From: Thermostichus sp047462415
GTDB lineage: Bacteria > Cyanobacteriota > Cyanobacteriia > Thermostichales > Thermostichaceae
Assembly (NCBI RefSeq): GCF_047462415.1
Contig: NZ_JANSJE010000007.1
Location: 68,753-132,752, forward strand
Direction of reading: 5' to 3'
DNA: 64,000 bases
Both the position numbers and the translations under genes were made by a program. Positions 1 through 8,084 of this stretch are shown piece after piece. The notes under the pieces are model-generated. The model searched no databases, was not told the origin of the DNA, and was given only the letters and a program-made list of their open reading frames with translations. Numbering within the stretch: the first letter of the stretch is position 1; each line of letters begins with the position of its first letter.

Positions 1-335
1 GTGGAGAAATCCGGCGGCTGCCCCCGCTGCATCAGGGTCACCACATCGATGAGATAGTCCACAAACTCGTAGTTGGCAATGGAAAGCTGATAGGTGAGCT
101 CGGCATCTTGAGCGAAGATCACCTGAACCACCGTTAAATCTGAAGGTAGCGGGGACATGTGCCAACTGGCCAAGAAGCGGACGGGATCCGCCCCCTCAAT
201 AGCCCTTTGCCCCTCCAGGTTGCCTCTTTTGTAGAGGCCCACCGCCAGGGCTAAGTACTGTCGGCGGGCAACGGCGTAATAGGGCTGATAGACGGCCACT
301 TCTGGCGGGCTGGCAGGTTCGAGTTGCAGAGCCAT
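1..335 (-). CDS. Conserved hypothetical protein (C-terminus cut by window edge)
   Basis: Reading leftward from an ATG at 335, an open frame of 111 codons runs off the window without a stop. The protein starts MALQLEPASPPEVAVYQPYY and continues through a well-folded-looking stretch (FLASWHMSPLPSDLTVVQVI) with mixed charged and aromatic residues and no signal peptide or membrane segment. I do not recognise the family. It is divergent from larE, with about 256 bp between the two starts, so that spacer probably holds both promoters. An overlapping antisense frame at 196-675 looks like a shadow. Confidence 0.7.
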   Translation of the reverse strand, partial: MALQLEPASPPEVAVYQPYYAVARRQYLALAVGLYKRGNLEGQRAIEGADPVRFLASWHMSPLPSDLTVVQVIFAQDAELTYQLSIANYEFVDYLIDVVTLMQRGQPPDFS

Positions 336-591
336 GACGGCAAGAGGAGAGAAGCGTCGATTGCGGCAACAAAGCAAGGGACTCACTGCCATCCAGCCTA
401 CCGCGTCGGCGGGCTGCTGGCCTAGAGACAGGTTGCCCGCTTGTGGGGGGATCCCGCACCTCACTTGGGAAGGAAGCGTTGGAAAGTCGGGAAACTCTGA
501 GAAACAATAGGAAGGGAAAACCGCCCCAGGTTCTCCTCCGCCGGGCCAGGACGGCGTCCCCTTGGCCCCGACTTACCGAATTGCTGGCCTT

Positions 592-1467
592 ATGAACATA
601 GCCCCAAACCCCACTGCCGACCCTCTGCTGGAGCTGGATCCCGTCCTGCAAGGCAAGTTCCACCAGCTTGTCCAAATCTTCGCCGAGATGGGGCGGGTCT
701 TGGTGGCCTACTCAGGCGGGGTCGATAGCAGCCTGGTGGCCAAACTGGCCTGGGATCAGGTGGGGGAGCGGGCCCTGGCCGTCACTGCCGCTTCCCCGGC
801 GCTGTTGCCCGAAGATCTGGAGGAGGCCATCCGGCAAGCCCAATACATCGGCATTCGCCACCAGATCGTCGAGACCCAGGAGCTGCAGGATCCCCGCTAC
901 GCCGCCAACCCCGCCAACCGCTGCTACTTCTGCAAAAGCCACTTGCACGACACCCTGCGTCAGGTGGCTAAAACTCAGGGATACGACCACGTGGCAGATG
1001 GCCTCAACGCCGACGATCTGGCCGACTATCGACCGGGAGCGCAGGCGGCCCGAGAGCGAGGCGTGCGTTCTCCCTTGGCGGAGGTGGGGATGAGCAAGCT
1101 GGAGGTGCGGCAACTGTCTCGCCACCTGGGCCTGCCCTGGTGGGACAAGCCGGCCCAGCCCTGCCTCAGCTCCCGCTTTCCCTATGGCGAGGCAATCACC
1201 GCCGAGAAGCTGCGGCGGGTGGGATTGGCAGAGCGCTATCTGCGCAGCTTGGGCTGGCAGCAAGTGCGCGTGCGCTCCGAGAAAGATACTGCCCGCATCG
1301 AACTGCTCCCTCATCAAATCGTGGAATTTGTGCAAAAAACCGATCTGGCAGCGCTGGTCAAGGCCCTGCAATCTTTTGGTTATCTCTACGTCAGTCTCGA
1401 TTTGGAGGGCTACCGCAGCGGCAAGCTCAACCGCGCCCTCAACCCGCCCCCGCCGACAACGGGCTGA
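592..1467 (+). CDS. larE: LarE-type ATP-dependent sacrificial sulfur transferase
   Basis: PP-loop protein of the LarE family. In lactobacilli LarE adenylates and thiolates the pyridinium dicarboxylate precursor of the nickel-pincer cofactor, donating sulfur from its own cysteine. The ATP-binding SGGVDSS motif is near residue 41, a CYFCK motif is mid-protein, and the PCLSSRFPYG segment carries the cysteine equivalent to the sacrificial one. I chose ATG 592; an in-frame TTG at 562 adds ten unconvincing residues. No larA, larB or larC homologue lies in the window, so the natural substrate here is unknown. Length (291 aa) is normal for the family. Confidence 0.88.
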   Translation: MNIAPNPTADPLLELDPVLQGKFHQLVQIFAEMGRVLVAYSGGVDSSLVAKLAWDQVGERALAVTAASPALLPEDLEEAIRQAQYIGIRHQIVETQELQDPRYAANPANRCYFCKSHLHDTLRQVAKTQGYDHVADGLNADDLADYRPGAQAARERGVRSPLAEVGMSKLEVRQLSRHLGLPWWDKPAQPCLSSRFPYGEAITAEKLRRVGLAERYLRSLGWQQVRVRSEKDTARIELLPHQIVEFVQKTDLAALVKALQSFGYLYVSLDLEGYRSGKLNRALNPPPPTTG

Positions 1468-1515
1468 GCCAGCCTAGGGGCTTGGGCTGAAGTTTTGTGC
1501 CAGGTTTAGGGGAAT

Positions 1516-3336
1516 ATGAAAGGGTTTTGGTGGCTCTGGCTTTGCTTGGGGGTGTTTGGTCTGGCAACGGCTGCTCCTGCCTCAGCCCAGAAAGGCCGGG
1601 TGGCAGCCGCTCCGCCGGGGGATACGACTGACGCCCTTGCGGAGCGCACGTTACGGCTGCGCTCGAACCGCCAAACCTTTGACCAGCGGGCGCAGGTTTT
1701 CCTGGCCGAGGGCAACGTGGAGATGCGTCTGGGCCGCTCTGTGCTGCGGGCAGATCGCTTGCGCATCGAGCTGCAACAGCGGCGAGCCGTGGCCGAGGGC
1801 AACGTTTCCATCGAGTTGGATCAGCAGCGCATCCAGGGATCCCGGCTGGAATACGACTTTGAGCAAGAGCGAGGAGTGTTGGAAGAAGCCTTCGGCCAGG
1901 TGGATATCGGCCAGTTGCAAGCTGCCGGATCCCCGGCGGCGGCCCTCTCGCCGCAGCGGCTGGTGCGCTTTCGCGCTGCCCGCATCCGCTTCGATGCCAA
2001 CAACTGGGAAGGAGAGCAGGTGCGGCTGACCAATGACCCGCTGGATCCGCCGGAGCTGGAGATCCGCAGCCCGCGGGCGACCTCTACCTTGCAGGCGGAT
2101 GGTTCCAGCCTGTTGATTGCCGAAGCTGGCCAACTGGTTTTCGACCAGGTCTTGTTTCTGCCCCTGCCCATTCGGCTGCGCTTTGACTCATTGAACCGTC
2201 AGCCTCCGGTCAGCCTTTTCTACGATGACTTCGACCGGGAAGAGCTGCGGCGCGGCCTGATCCTGCAGGCCAACTTCGAGCTGCTGCAGGATCCCCATCT
2301 CAGCCTGGTGCTCTCCCCGCAACTGTATCCGCAACGCCTTTGGGGCAGCGACCAAGGGATCCGCGATGGGATCGGGCTGCGGGCTGATTTTCGTTGGCGG
2401 CAACCGGAAGCCAATGCCCAAACCTCGCTGTTTGCCGAGCTGCGCGGGATCGTCTTCGAGGAATTTGCCCGGCGCTTGCGGGCTCAGGTCGAACACCGCG
2501 TTACCACCGGCAACGGCGGCCAAGTCACCTACACCTATGCGTATCAGGAGCGTTTTTTCAGCGGGCGGCTGGGGTTTCAGATTGTGGAGAATCGCCTTGG
2601 TGCTAGCTACAGCTCGCCCACCCTCCGCCTCGGCAACACCGGTTTGGATTTCAGCTACCGCATAGCCGCCGACTACATCGACGCCCTCGGGCAACTCGGC
2701 GACATCGACACCGATCCCGATCTGGCCTTGGCCAAGACCACCGACCGCATTCAGCTCGCTCGACTGCAACTGGGGGCAGCCCTAACTCGTTCTTTTCCCC
2801 TCTGGCGACCCCCTAAGACGGCGTCGGATCCGCCGCCCCGCTTTTCCGCTTTGCCCATCGAACAGGGAATCTGGCTCAACACCGGCGTCAGCAGCAGCCA
2901 GTCACTCTACTCCAATGGCCGTGTCCAAAGCTATACTGCCGGCAGCATCGGCATCGATGCGGTAATCGGGGCTTTTGTGGCCGATACCTTCGACTACACC
3001 AACCTGAGGGTGACCTACTCCAACGGTTTTTTGGCCGGAGCCTCGCCGTTTTTGTTCGACCGCATCACCACGCGGGAGCAGCTTGTTTTGGGCTTTTTAC
3101 AGCAACTGTATGGTCCGTTGCGGGTAGGGGCAGAGACGACGGTGGATCTGCAGTCAGGCCAGCAGGTGGACATCACCTACCGCCTGGGTTACGACCGCCG
3201 CACCTATGGATTTAGCTTGCAATACAATCCGGTGCGCCAGTCGGGGGCGCTGGAGCTGCGGGTGGAGGGCCTGAACTGGGATCCCCGCCAGTCGCCGCAA
3301 AAACCGACGACCGGAGCGAGCGTCCACGAGCCCTGA
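1516..3336 (+). CDS. LptD/OstA-like outer-membrane protein (DUF3769 family)
   Basis: 606-residue exported protein. Residues 1-25 form a typical signal peptide ending ASAQ. Residues about 45-120 carry the OstA/LptA-like beta pattern (FLAEGNVEMRLGRSVLRADR; AVAEGNVSIELDQQRIQGSR), and the rest is rich in alternating aromatic/polar segments (tyrosine-rich YTYAYQERFFSGRLGFQIVE) as expected for a beta-barrel. Cyanobacterial DUF3769 proteins are regarded as LptD counterparts that insert lipopolysaccharide into the outer membrane. It starts 48 bp after larE on the same strand. Assignment as the working LptD is inference from architecture. Confidence 0.8.
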   Translation: MKGFWWLWLCLGVFGLATAAPASAQKGRVAAAPPGDTTDALAERTLRLRSNRQTFDQRAQVFLAEGNVEMRLGRSVLRADRLRIELQQRRAVAEGNVSIELDQQRIQGSRLEYDFEQERGVLEEAFGQVDIGQLQAAGSPAAALSPQRLVRFRAARIRFDANNWEGEQVRLTNDPLDPPELEIRSPRATSTLQADGSSLLIAEAGQLVFDQVLFLPLPIRLRFDSLNRQPPVSLFYDDFDREELRRGLILQANFELLQDPHLSLVLSPQLYPQRLWGSDQGIRDGIGLRADFRWRQPEANAQTSLFAELRGIVFEEFARRLRAQVEHRVTTGNGGQVTYTYAYQERFFSGRLGFQIVENRLGASYSSPTLRLGNTGLDFSYRIAADYIDALGQLGDIDTDPDLALAKTTDRIQLARLQLGAALTRSFPLWRPPKTASDPPPRFSALPIEQGIWLNTGVSSSQSLYSNGRVQSYTAGSIGIDAVIGAFVADTFDYTNLRVTYSNGFLAGASPFLFDRITTREQLVLGFLQQLYGPLRVGAETTVDLQSGQQVDITYRLGYDRRTYGFSLQYNPVRQSGALELRVEGLNWDPRQSPQKPTTGASVHEP

Positions 3337-3616
3337 TCCCCAAACTCCAAGGGGACTCAAAATGTAATCTTGATTACTACTCTGTGGAGATTTTCTGTGA
3401 GAAATTGCCTCGCCGCAGGAAGAAATCTCAATCCAAGTCCGTCCTGAGTTGAGGAGCCATTCTGAAAAAATCAAAACGGTAAGATAAAATACAGAAATTG
3501 CTTTTCCAGGATTAATTTCTGCTGGTTGGGATCGCCGTATCGCAGACTACCGCAGCGATCCCCAGGCGGTGTTAGGGTAGATGCTAGGCTGAGCAGAGTG
3601 GGCTGGTGATCTAATT
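3337..3616. other. Spacer with an inverted repeat upstream of the DUF1830 gene
   Basis: AT-richer 280-bp spacer. It holds an 8-bp inverted repeat, GGGATCGC at 3528-3535 and GCGATCCC at 3555-3562, with a 19-nt spacer, lying about 55 bp before the DUF1830 start. There is no clear Shine-Dalgarno sequence before that start, so the leader or promoter may sit here. No RNA gene or open frame is convincing. Confidence 0.4.
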
Positions 3617-3898
3617 ATGCAAACACTTGATGCAATCCCCGCCAAAAAACAAACAGAGCGAATAACCTGTAGCTACATCAATGCGACCAGCTCCGTTCAG
3701 GTGGTTCGCATCACAAATATCGAAAACTGGTACTTTGAGCGGGTGGTCTTCCCAGGGCAGCGGCTGCTGTTTGAGGCAGTGCCGGGAGCCAAACTGGAGA
3801 TCCACACGGGCATGATGGCCAGCTCTATCCTGACAGACATCATCCCCTGCGAAAAGATGCGGGTGCGAGAGACGGAGCCGGTGACTGTGGGCGCCTAG
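3617..3898 (+). CDS. DUF1830 family protein
   Basis: Small 93-residue protein of the cyanobacterium-specific DUF1830 family. The conserved core is plain: CSYINATSSVQVVRITNIENW, then YFERVVFPGQRLLFEAVP, then LEIHTGMMASSILTDIIPC. It has no signal peptide or membrane segment and is probably cytosolic. Function is unknown. The ATG at 3617 is the only reasonable start. It is followed by a convergent lipoprotein gene on the other strand. Confidence 0.88.
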   Translation: MQTLDAIPAKKQTERITCSYINATSSVQVVRITNIENWYFERVVFPGQRLLFEAVPGAKLEIHTGMMASSILTDIIPCEKMRVRETEPVTVGA

Positions 3899-3922
3899 AT
3901 CCCCAGAGGCCAGCGGTGTGGA

Positions 3923-4315
3923 CTAGGTCTCGCGGCCTTGCTGCTTTCTCTCCTCTGCTTCCGGGCTAGGGGAAGGTTGGGGTGAGGGGCGAGGCTTGGG
4001 CGGCAGTGGGATCTCGAGGAAACGGGCGCTCAACCTCACCGGGCTGGTCTCTCGCCGTTGCGGCGGCCAAGGGATCCCCAGCCAACGGGCCGTGAGCTCC
4101 AGCAAGCCGGGGGGCGGTGTGGGAGTAGGGGTGGGCGTTGGTGGTGGGGTGGGGTACAGATCCAAGCGCGGGGGGCGCGGGGTGCTGACCCGGAAAGCAT
4201 CAGGGGGCGGCTGGGTCAGCGGCACGTTGGGATCCCCGCACCCCAGCAGGCCCAGCCCCAGCAGGATGTACAGCGTTGCAGTGCCTCTGCTTCTCATAAA
4301 CGAGCTGCCGAACAT
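3923..4315 (-). CDS. Proline/threonine-rich putative lipoprotein
   Basis: 130-residue protein with a hydrophobic N-terminus ending in a lipobox-like LGLLGC, so it is probably lipid-anchored on the outer face of the inner membrane or in the outer membrane. A Pro/Thr run follows (PTPPPTPTPTPTPPPG) that is likely extended. Start is 4315 or the in-frame ATG at 4297. The C-terminus (PRPSPQPSPSPEAEE) is encoded by DNA that matches the intergenic repeat at 45357-45458, so the end of the gene seems to have been captured from a repeat. No domain recognised. Confidence 0.65.
   Translation of the reverse strand: MFGSSFMRSRGTATLYILLGLGLLGCGDPNVPLTQPPPDAFRVSTPRPPRLDLYPTPPPTPTPTPTPPPGLLELTARWLGIPWPPQRRETSPVRLSARFLEIPLPPKPRPSPQPSPSPEAEERKQQGRET
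3958..3994 (-). repeat. Copy of the CCCTCACCCC...CCCCTCTCCC-type repeat inside the lipoprotein gene
   Basis: On the minus strand this reads CGCCCCTCACCCCAACCTTC followed by CCCTAGCCCGG, closely resembling the 33-bp tandem units at 45357-45458. It encodes the PSPQPSPSPEAEE end of the lipoprotein. Confidence 0.5.
4121..4154 (+). other. G-quadruplex-forming potential
   Basis: Plus strand carries five closely spaced runs of three or four guanines (GGG, GGGG, GGG, GGGG, GGGG) separated by short loops. It is the complement of the lipoprotein's CCA/ACC-rich Pro-Thr codons, so it may simply be a consequence of coding. Confidence 0.4.
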
Positions 4316-4330
4316 CGACCCACCAGACTA

Positions 4331-5056
4331 TCACCGGGATCCCAGGACTCTGAGCCGGCTTTGCAAATCTGCTTCCAGGGCAGATAGCTCGCGGGCCATG
4401 GTTACGTAGCGGTTGGCAGTCAAGTTTTTGGCGATAAATTGCTCCAGCAGTTGCTGATCCCGGGCAACCATCTGGTTAAAGTACTGCTCTACGGAAACCC
4501 GCGGGTCTTCGATCAAGGCTCTGCACATCTGCAAAGCCGTGATCAACTGGGCTCGCACCTGCAAAAAGAGGGACTGGACGTACTTCTGCTCTGCCTCGTT
4601 CAGTTGGCGAAAATCGCGCCAATACTGCCCTCTTTCCAGCGATTGTTGCAGCTCCTGCACCCAGCGGTTGTACTCCTTCACCTTGCGGGCCAGGTCGCTG
4701 GCGAACTCCATGATCTTGGGCGGGCTGTTGAGGAGATGGGCCTCCTGCCAACGCTGACGAATGCGACGCAGGTTTTGCCGCAACTCCAGGATGGCCCAGA
4801 GCAGCCCCAGCAAAACCACCCCCAGCAACAGGACGGCCACCGCGTACAGCAGCCAATAGCCGGGATCCCGCATCGCCGAGAAGATCACCAGAGCAACCAC
4901 CAACAGGCAAAGGGCCAGCATAATCCAGAAGCGCAGTTGTTGTTGTTGCAGACGCAGGTACCCCTCCCTCAGGCCAAATGCTTCACAGCAAGCCTCCAGA
5001 TCCGCATCCATGATCTGGCGAAACTCCTCTGCAGAGATCGGTTCGGCAGTGATCAT
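4331..5056 (-). CDS. Two-span membrane protein, hypothetical
   Basis: 241 residues. Two adjacent membrane segments lie near residues 43-60 (FWIMLALCLLVVALVIF) and 68-90 (WLLYAVAVLLLGVVLLGLLW), followed by a long, charged, helix-rich soluble region with coiled-coil character to the C-terminus. I chose ATG 5056 because GAGGG lies seven bases before it; a TTG at 5071 adds five residues. It lies between the J-like protein gene and the lipoprotein gene, all on the minus strand with gaps of 15 and 40 bp, so they may be one transcript. Function unknown. Confidence 0.72.
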   Translation of the reverse strand: MITAEPISAEEFRQIMDADLEACCEAFGLREGYLRLQQQQLRFWIMLALCLLVVALVIFSAMRDPGYWLLYAVAVLLLGVVLLGLLWAILELRQNLRRIRQRWQEAHLLNSPPKIMEFASDLARKVKEYNRWVQELQQSLERGQYWRDFRQLNEAEQKYVQSLFLQVRAQLITALQMCRALIEDPRVSVEQYFNQMVARDQQLLEQFIAKNLTANRYVTMARELSALEADLQSRLRVLGSR

Positions 5057-5096
5057 CGAAGACCCTCGCAACGCAATCTGGCTGAAGTCCAGGCCG

Positions 5097-5642
5097 TTAG
5101 GATTTGCTCTGCCAATCCCGCGCGGTTTCCGTGCTCTCCTCCAGAGGCTCCAGCATCTCGTTGGCCGGAACCACCATCAATCCGTAGCCCCCTTCGCGAC
5201 AAAAATCGACGATCTCCTGCGTGTCAAAACGTTCTGCTACAGGCTTAGGCAGTCCCTGTTGAGCCAGCCTCTGGGCATATTTTCTGGCCGCAAACGAGCT
5301 CTCAAAAGCAATAACAATATCTTGACCACCAACCTGGCGCGTGCAGATCCCCTCCTGCCCATTGGCTTGGTAGAGCAGCACGATCACCTGGGAAGGCAAG
5401 TCTTCCGGGCTAACCCAAGATAACCCTCTCTCTACCTGGGATCCCCCGCCCAGCAGCACATCCCGCGCCTCATTCAGCCGCGCCAGTTGCGCCTCTAGCA
5501 AGGGCCTTTGTCGCTCATCCTCCAGTTCTGCGAGAGCAGTGCCGAGAGTTTGGTATTCCTGAAACAATCGCCCCCGGATCTGCCGCTCGCTTGCATCCGG
5601 CGGAAGGCTGAGAATTTTAAGGGCTTCGGCGGTGCTCATCAT
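5097..5642 (-). CDS. J-domain-like hypothetical protein
   Basis: 181-residue soluble protein. The N-terminal 60 residues (STAEALKILSLPPDASERQI...ARLNEARDVLLGG) have the helix pattern of a DnaJ domain, but the diagnostic HPD tripeptide is absent, so it would not be expected to stimulate Hsp70 in the usual way. The rest is an alpha/beta region of unknown type. AGGAGG lies five bases before ATG 5642 (eight before ATG 5639), a strong ribosome binding site. It is probably the first gene of a minus-strand group with the next two. Confidence 0.65.
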   Translation of the reverse strand: MMSTAEALKILSLPPDASERQIRGRLFQEYQTLGTALAELEDERQRPLLEAQLARLNEARDVLLGGGSQVERGLSWVSPEDLPSQVIVLLYQANGQEGICTRQVGGQDIVIAFESSFAARKYAQRLAQQGLPKPVAERFDTQEIVDFCREGGYGLMVVPANEMLEPLEESTETARDWQSKS

Positions 5643-5942
5643 CAAAACCTCCTGGGTCTGAACCCTTGTCCTTTAGGACGGCTTTGTCCACTTCAGGCAT
5701 AACACCTCCACGAACAAAAGCCGAGAAACCGCACATCTTCTTTTTTCGCTGTTTGCGTTAATCTTTTTTCCGCTTGCTCAACAATGCAGGCTGAGTTTTC
5801 CACCAGAACTTCCGCCCACAAAGCTCAGTCCCAATTTGGGGTGCTCGACCAGGCTCCCTCTCTTGAGTCCCAAACTCAGGGTACCACCACGGGGAAGCTG
5901 TTTCCCTCCTTTTAAGGAGAAGGCACGATTCCAAATCATCGC
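5643..5942. other. 300-bp spacer with short hairpins
   Basis: AT-richer than its surroundings. It holds a CTCCTT/AAGGAG hairpin near 5907-5920 and a GGGAA/TTCCC hairpin just beside it, both downstream of the small minus-strand gene at 5943-6191 and possibly ending its transcript, though no T-run follows. No open frame is convincing. Confidence 0.4.
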
Positions 5943-6191
5943 CTAGGCTAACTGCTCTGAGAGTCGCCGGGGAGAAATTCTTCCGTGATCGTTGCTGCCA
6001 TCTTGAGGTTGCTTGGCAGGGGAATTGAGTTTGGGTTGCTCGAGTAAAGCGGGAAGCGAGAAACCCAACTCAAAAGCTTCTCGTGCCAGCAAAGATGGAT
6101 CCGACTGGGCGCGTTTCACCCGCTCTTTGAGGCGATTCCGCAGGTGTGCCCGGTGGATGCGTTTCAACTCCTCTCTCGGGTCGCGTGTCAT
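5943..6191 (-). CDS. Small basic hypothetical protein
   Basis: 82 residues, strongly basic at the N-terminus (REELKRIHRAHLRNRLKERV) and predicted largely helical, with a Gln/Ser/Pro tail. No known domain. ATG start at 6191. It stands alone between two spacers. It could be a nucleic-acid-associated small protein, but nothing in the sequence proves that; the frame is open and the composition protein-like. Confidence 0.5.
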   Translation of the reverse strand: MTRDPREELKRIHRAHLRNRLKERVKRAQSDPSLLAREAFELGFSLPALLEQPKLNSPAKQPQDGSNDHGRISPRRLSEQLA

Positions 6192-6419
6192 GCCGTCCCC
6201 ACTTTTGTTGTATCGATCCTAACAAAGAGCCCAATGGCCGGTGTCAGGGAATTTTGACGGACTTTGGGAGATGGCGCAGCGAGTGAAGCCAACGGGATCC
6301 CTGGGGCTGCCAGGAGAGAAATAGAGATGCGCTTCTGTTGGCCCACCTTCAGTATGGCGGGATCCAACAGTTTTTCCGGGGGTATTTTGGGTTGCCGCGC
6401 CCAACACCTAGGGATCTTC

Positions 6420-6764
6420 TCAGGGATCTTCGGCACAGGGAACCGCGGCTTTGGGGGGGCCAGCCTGTCCCAAGCTATCCAAAAAATGCTGCAAGAGCTG
6501 AAAACCGGGTGGGTTAAGGCTGTAGTAAATCCAGCGCCCCTGCTGGCGAGCGTTAACCAGCTTGGCATCTCGCAGAGTTTTCAAGTGAAATGAAAGCTTA
6601 GACTGGCTAACCTGTAGCTTTTCGCAGAGCTCGCAAACACACAACTCGCGCCCCTGCAGCAGTTGCAGCACGCGTAGACGGAGCGGGTCAGAGAGAGCGT
6701 GGAACCGCTCCCACACCTGCTTATCCAGCAGATCCCCTTTTACCTCGACCAGCAACGAGACCAT
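6420..6764 (-). CDS. ArsR/SmtB-family metalloid-responsive repressor
   Basis: 114-residue winged-helix repressor. Residues about 20-90 form the ArsR fold (FHALSDPLRLRVLQLLQG; QVSQSKLSFHLKTLRDAKLV as the recognition helix; GRWIYYSLNP as the wing). ELCVCELC at about residues 40-47 has the Cys-x-Cys-x2-Cys spacing of the alpha-3 As(III)/Sb(III) site in classical ArsR, not the CVGD form of Zn sensors. No arsenic or metal resistance gene is adjacent, so the regulon is elsewhere or the gene is solitary. Repeats upstream (6772-6814) may be its operator. Confidence 0.9.
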   Translation of the reverse strand: MVSLLVEVKGDLLDKQVWERFHALSDPLRLRVLQLLQGRELCVCELCEKLQVSQSKLSFHLKTLRDAKLVNARQQGRWIYYSLNPPGFQLLQHFLDSLGQAGPPKAAVPCAEDP

Positions 6765-6771
6765 CTGTAAT

Positions 6772-6814
6772 CAACTCTTAACTAAAGTAGCAGGAGTTGT
6801 GCGCCCCAACTCTT
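6772..6814. promoter_or_regulatory. Putative ArsR operator repeats upstream of arsR-like gene
   Basis: An inverted repeat GAGTTG (6794-6799) / CAACTC (6807-6812) with a 7-bp spacer lies about 30 bp upstream of the repressor start. The octamer CAACTCTT occurs twice in direct orientation, at 6772-6779 and 6807-6814. This arrangement suits autoregulation by a small winged-helix dimer. Confidence 0.4.
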
Positions 6815-6902
6815 GATTGATTGGACTGATGGATGGGATGGTGGGGGAAAAGTAAGACAACGCATCGGCTCGGCAGCGTTTCCCTCCATGGAATCGACAG
6901 AG

Positions 6903-8084
6903 TTAATCCCGACACAGGGATCCAATACGAGCTTGGCAGGTGGCGATTTCTTCGGGGGTGAGGTTGTCCCAATTGACGTCGCGGCGCAGCACCAAGCCAT
7001 TGTGCCCGGTGATGAAGCGGGGCAGCTCGGCTTGGTCGATCACGCTCAGATCCCGCATGTGGTAGGTGGTGTAGTAGGTAACCTCCGAAGTGTTGAAATC
7101 CACGTCGATAAGGGTGAGGGTCTTGCGGGGGGGCAGGGGGCTATTCAGGAGGGGGCGGGGGCCGGAGCCAAGAATGCCGCAATGGAGCAGTTGCAGTTGC
7201 CCCTTGTGGCCAGGGTAGTAGCCGTGGTCGTGGCCGCTGATGTAGGTGTGGACGCGGTACTTCTCCAGCAGGGCCCGCTTGGCATCGGCCTCCAGCAACA
7301 CCTCTCCTGGATCGTCGCGCCCGACGGTAATCGCATAGAGGGGTAGGTGGCCGATAACGATGCGCAACTTGGCCTTCTGAGCCCGTTCGCTGGCCAGTGC
7401 TGCTTCCGCCCAGGCCATCTGTTCCGGCGGGATGTAGTTGCAGGTGGCGTCCCAGACTAAGTAAAATACCCCGTCTTTTTCAAAGGTGTAGTAGAAGGGA
7501 AAGTCGCCTCGATCCACAAAGTTCAAGCCCGGATCGTGGGCCGGGTCGTTCCAAAACTCACGGGCCAAATCCCGTTCTTTTTGGAAGAGAAAACCGCCCC
7601 GCGTGGTGCGGGCACAGGAAGCATCGTGATTGCCCAGCGTGAAGCCGTAGGGGAGTTTGGCGGCTCGCAGCGGGCCGGCCACATGCCGGTCGAAGGCTGC
7701 CCACATGGCGCGAATGCGCTCTTCCGAGAGGCGGGGATCCTGCCCGGCCACCATGTCCCCTCCTCCCAAGACGATATCCGGCTGGAAGTAGGGGATGAGG
7801 CGGATAGCCCGATCCACCTCTGGGTCGTAGTCCACCGAGCCGTAGATGCCGTTCATATCGCTGATGACCAACAGGCGAAGATCGCGGCGGGCTGGGATGT
7901 AGAGGCCCCGGGGAGCTTCTGGATGGGGGACAACCGTGGGCGTAGGCCGAGGGGTAGGGGGGGATCCCACCACTGCGGACAGAGGTACCGAAGTAGGACG
8001 CTGCCGACTAGCCCAATAGGCCCCCCCCAATCCACTGCTGCCGGCTAGTCCCAACAAGCCCAAGATCATTTGGCGCCGCCGCAT
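6903..8084 (-). CDS. Exported metallophosphoesterase (Tat-like signal)
   Basis: 393 residues. N-terminus has a twin-arginine-like stretch (MRRRQMILGLLGLAG) and a Pro-rich linker, then a calcineurin-type phosphoesterase domain: VISDMNG, GGGDM, GNHDASC, GHLPLY and SGHDHGYY, which supply most metal ligands. The first motif has Asn where the family normally has His (D-x-H). GAGGAG eight bases before ATG 8084 supports this start; an upstream TTG at 8102 is less likely. Substrate cannot be told; phosphodiesters or phosphoproteins outside the cytoplasm are possible. It is divergent from the Fur-family gene. Confidence 0.82.
   Translation of the reverse strand: MRRRQMILGLLGLAGSSGLGGAYWASRQRPTSVPLSAVVGSPPTPRPTPTVVPHPEAPRGLYIPARRDLRLLVISDMNGIYGSVDYDPEVDRAIRLIPYFQPDIVLGGGDMVAGQDPRLSEERIRAMWAAFDRHVAGPLRAAKLPYGFTLGNHDASCARTTRGGFLFQKERDLAREFWNDPAHDPGLNFVDRGDFPFYYTFEKDGVFYLVWDATCNYIPPEQMAWAEAALASERAQKAKLRIVIGHLPLYAITVGRDDPGEVLLEADAKRALLEKYRVHTYISGHDHGYYPGHKGQLQLLHCGILGSGPRPLLNSPLPPRKTLTLIDVDFNTSEVTYYTTYHMRDLSVIDQAELPRFITGHNGLVLRRDVNWDNLTPEEIATCQARIGSLCRD

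Noticed and set aside
196..675. Minus-strand frame of 159 codons spanning the larE 5' end
   Set aside because: It overlaps both the left-edge gene and larE, and its product is Arg/Ser/Pro-rich shadow sequence with no family features.
2188..2769. Antisense frame of 193 codons within the LptD-like gene
   Set aside because: Complementary shadow of a well-recognised gene; composition is Gly/Gln-rich and unlike a protein.
5097..5642. True DnaJ co-chaperone
   Set aside because: The N-terminal helices are J-like but the HPD motif is missing.
6188..6568. Minus-strand frame of 126 codons overlapping the ArsR gene
   Set aside because: Different frame through the ArsR 3' half and spacer; no family match.
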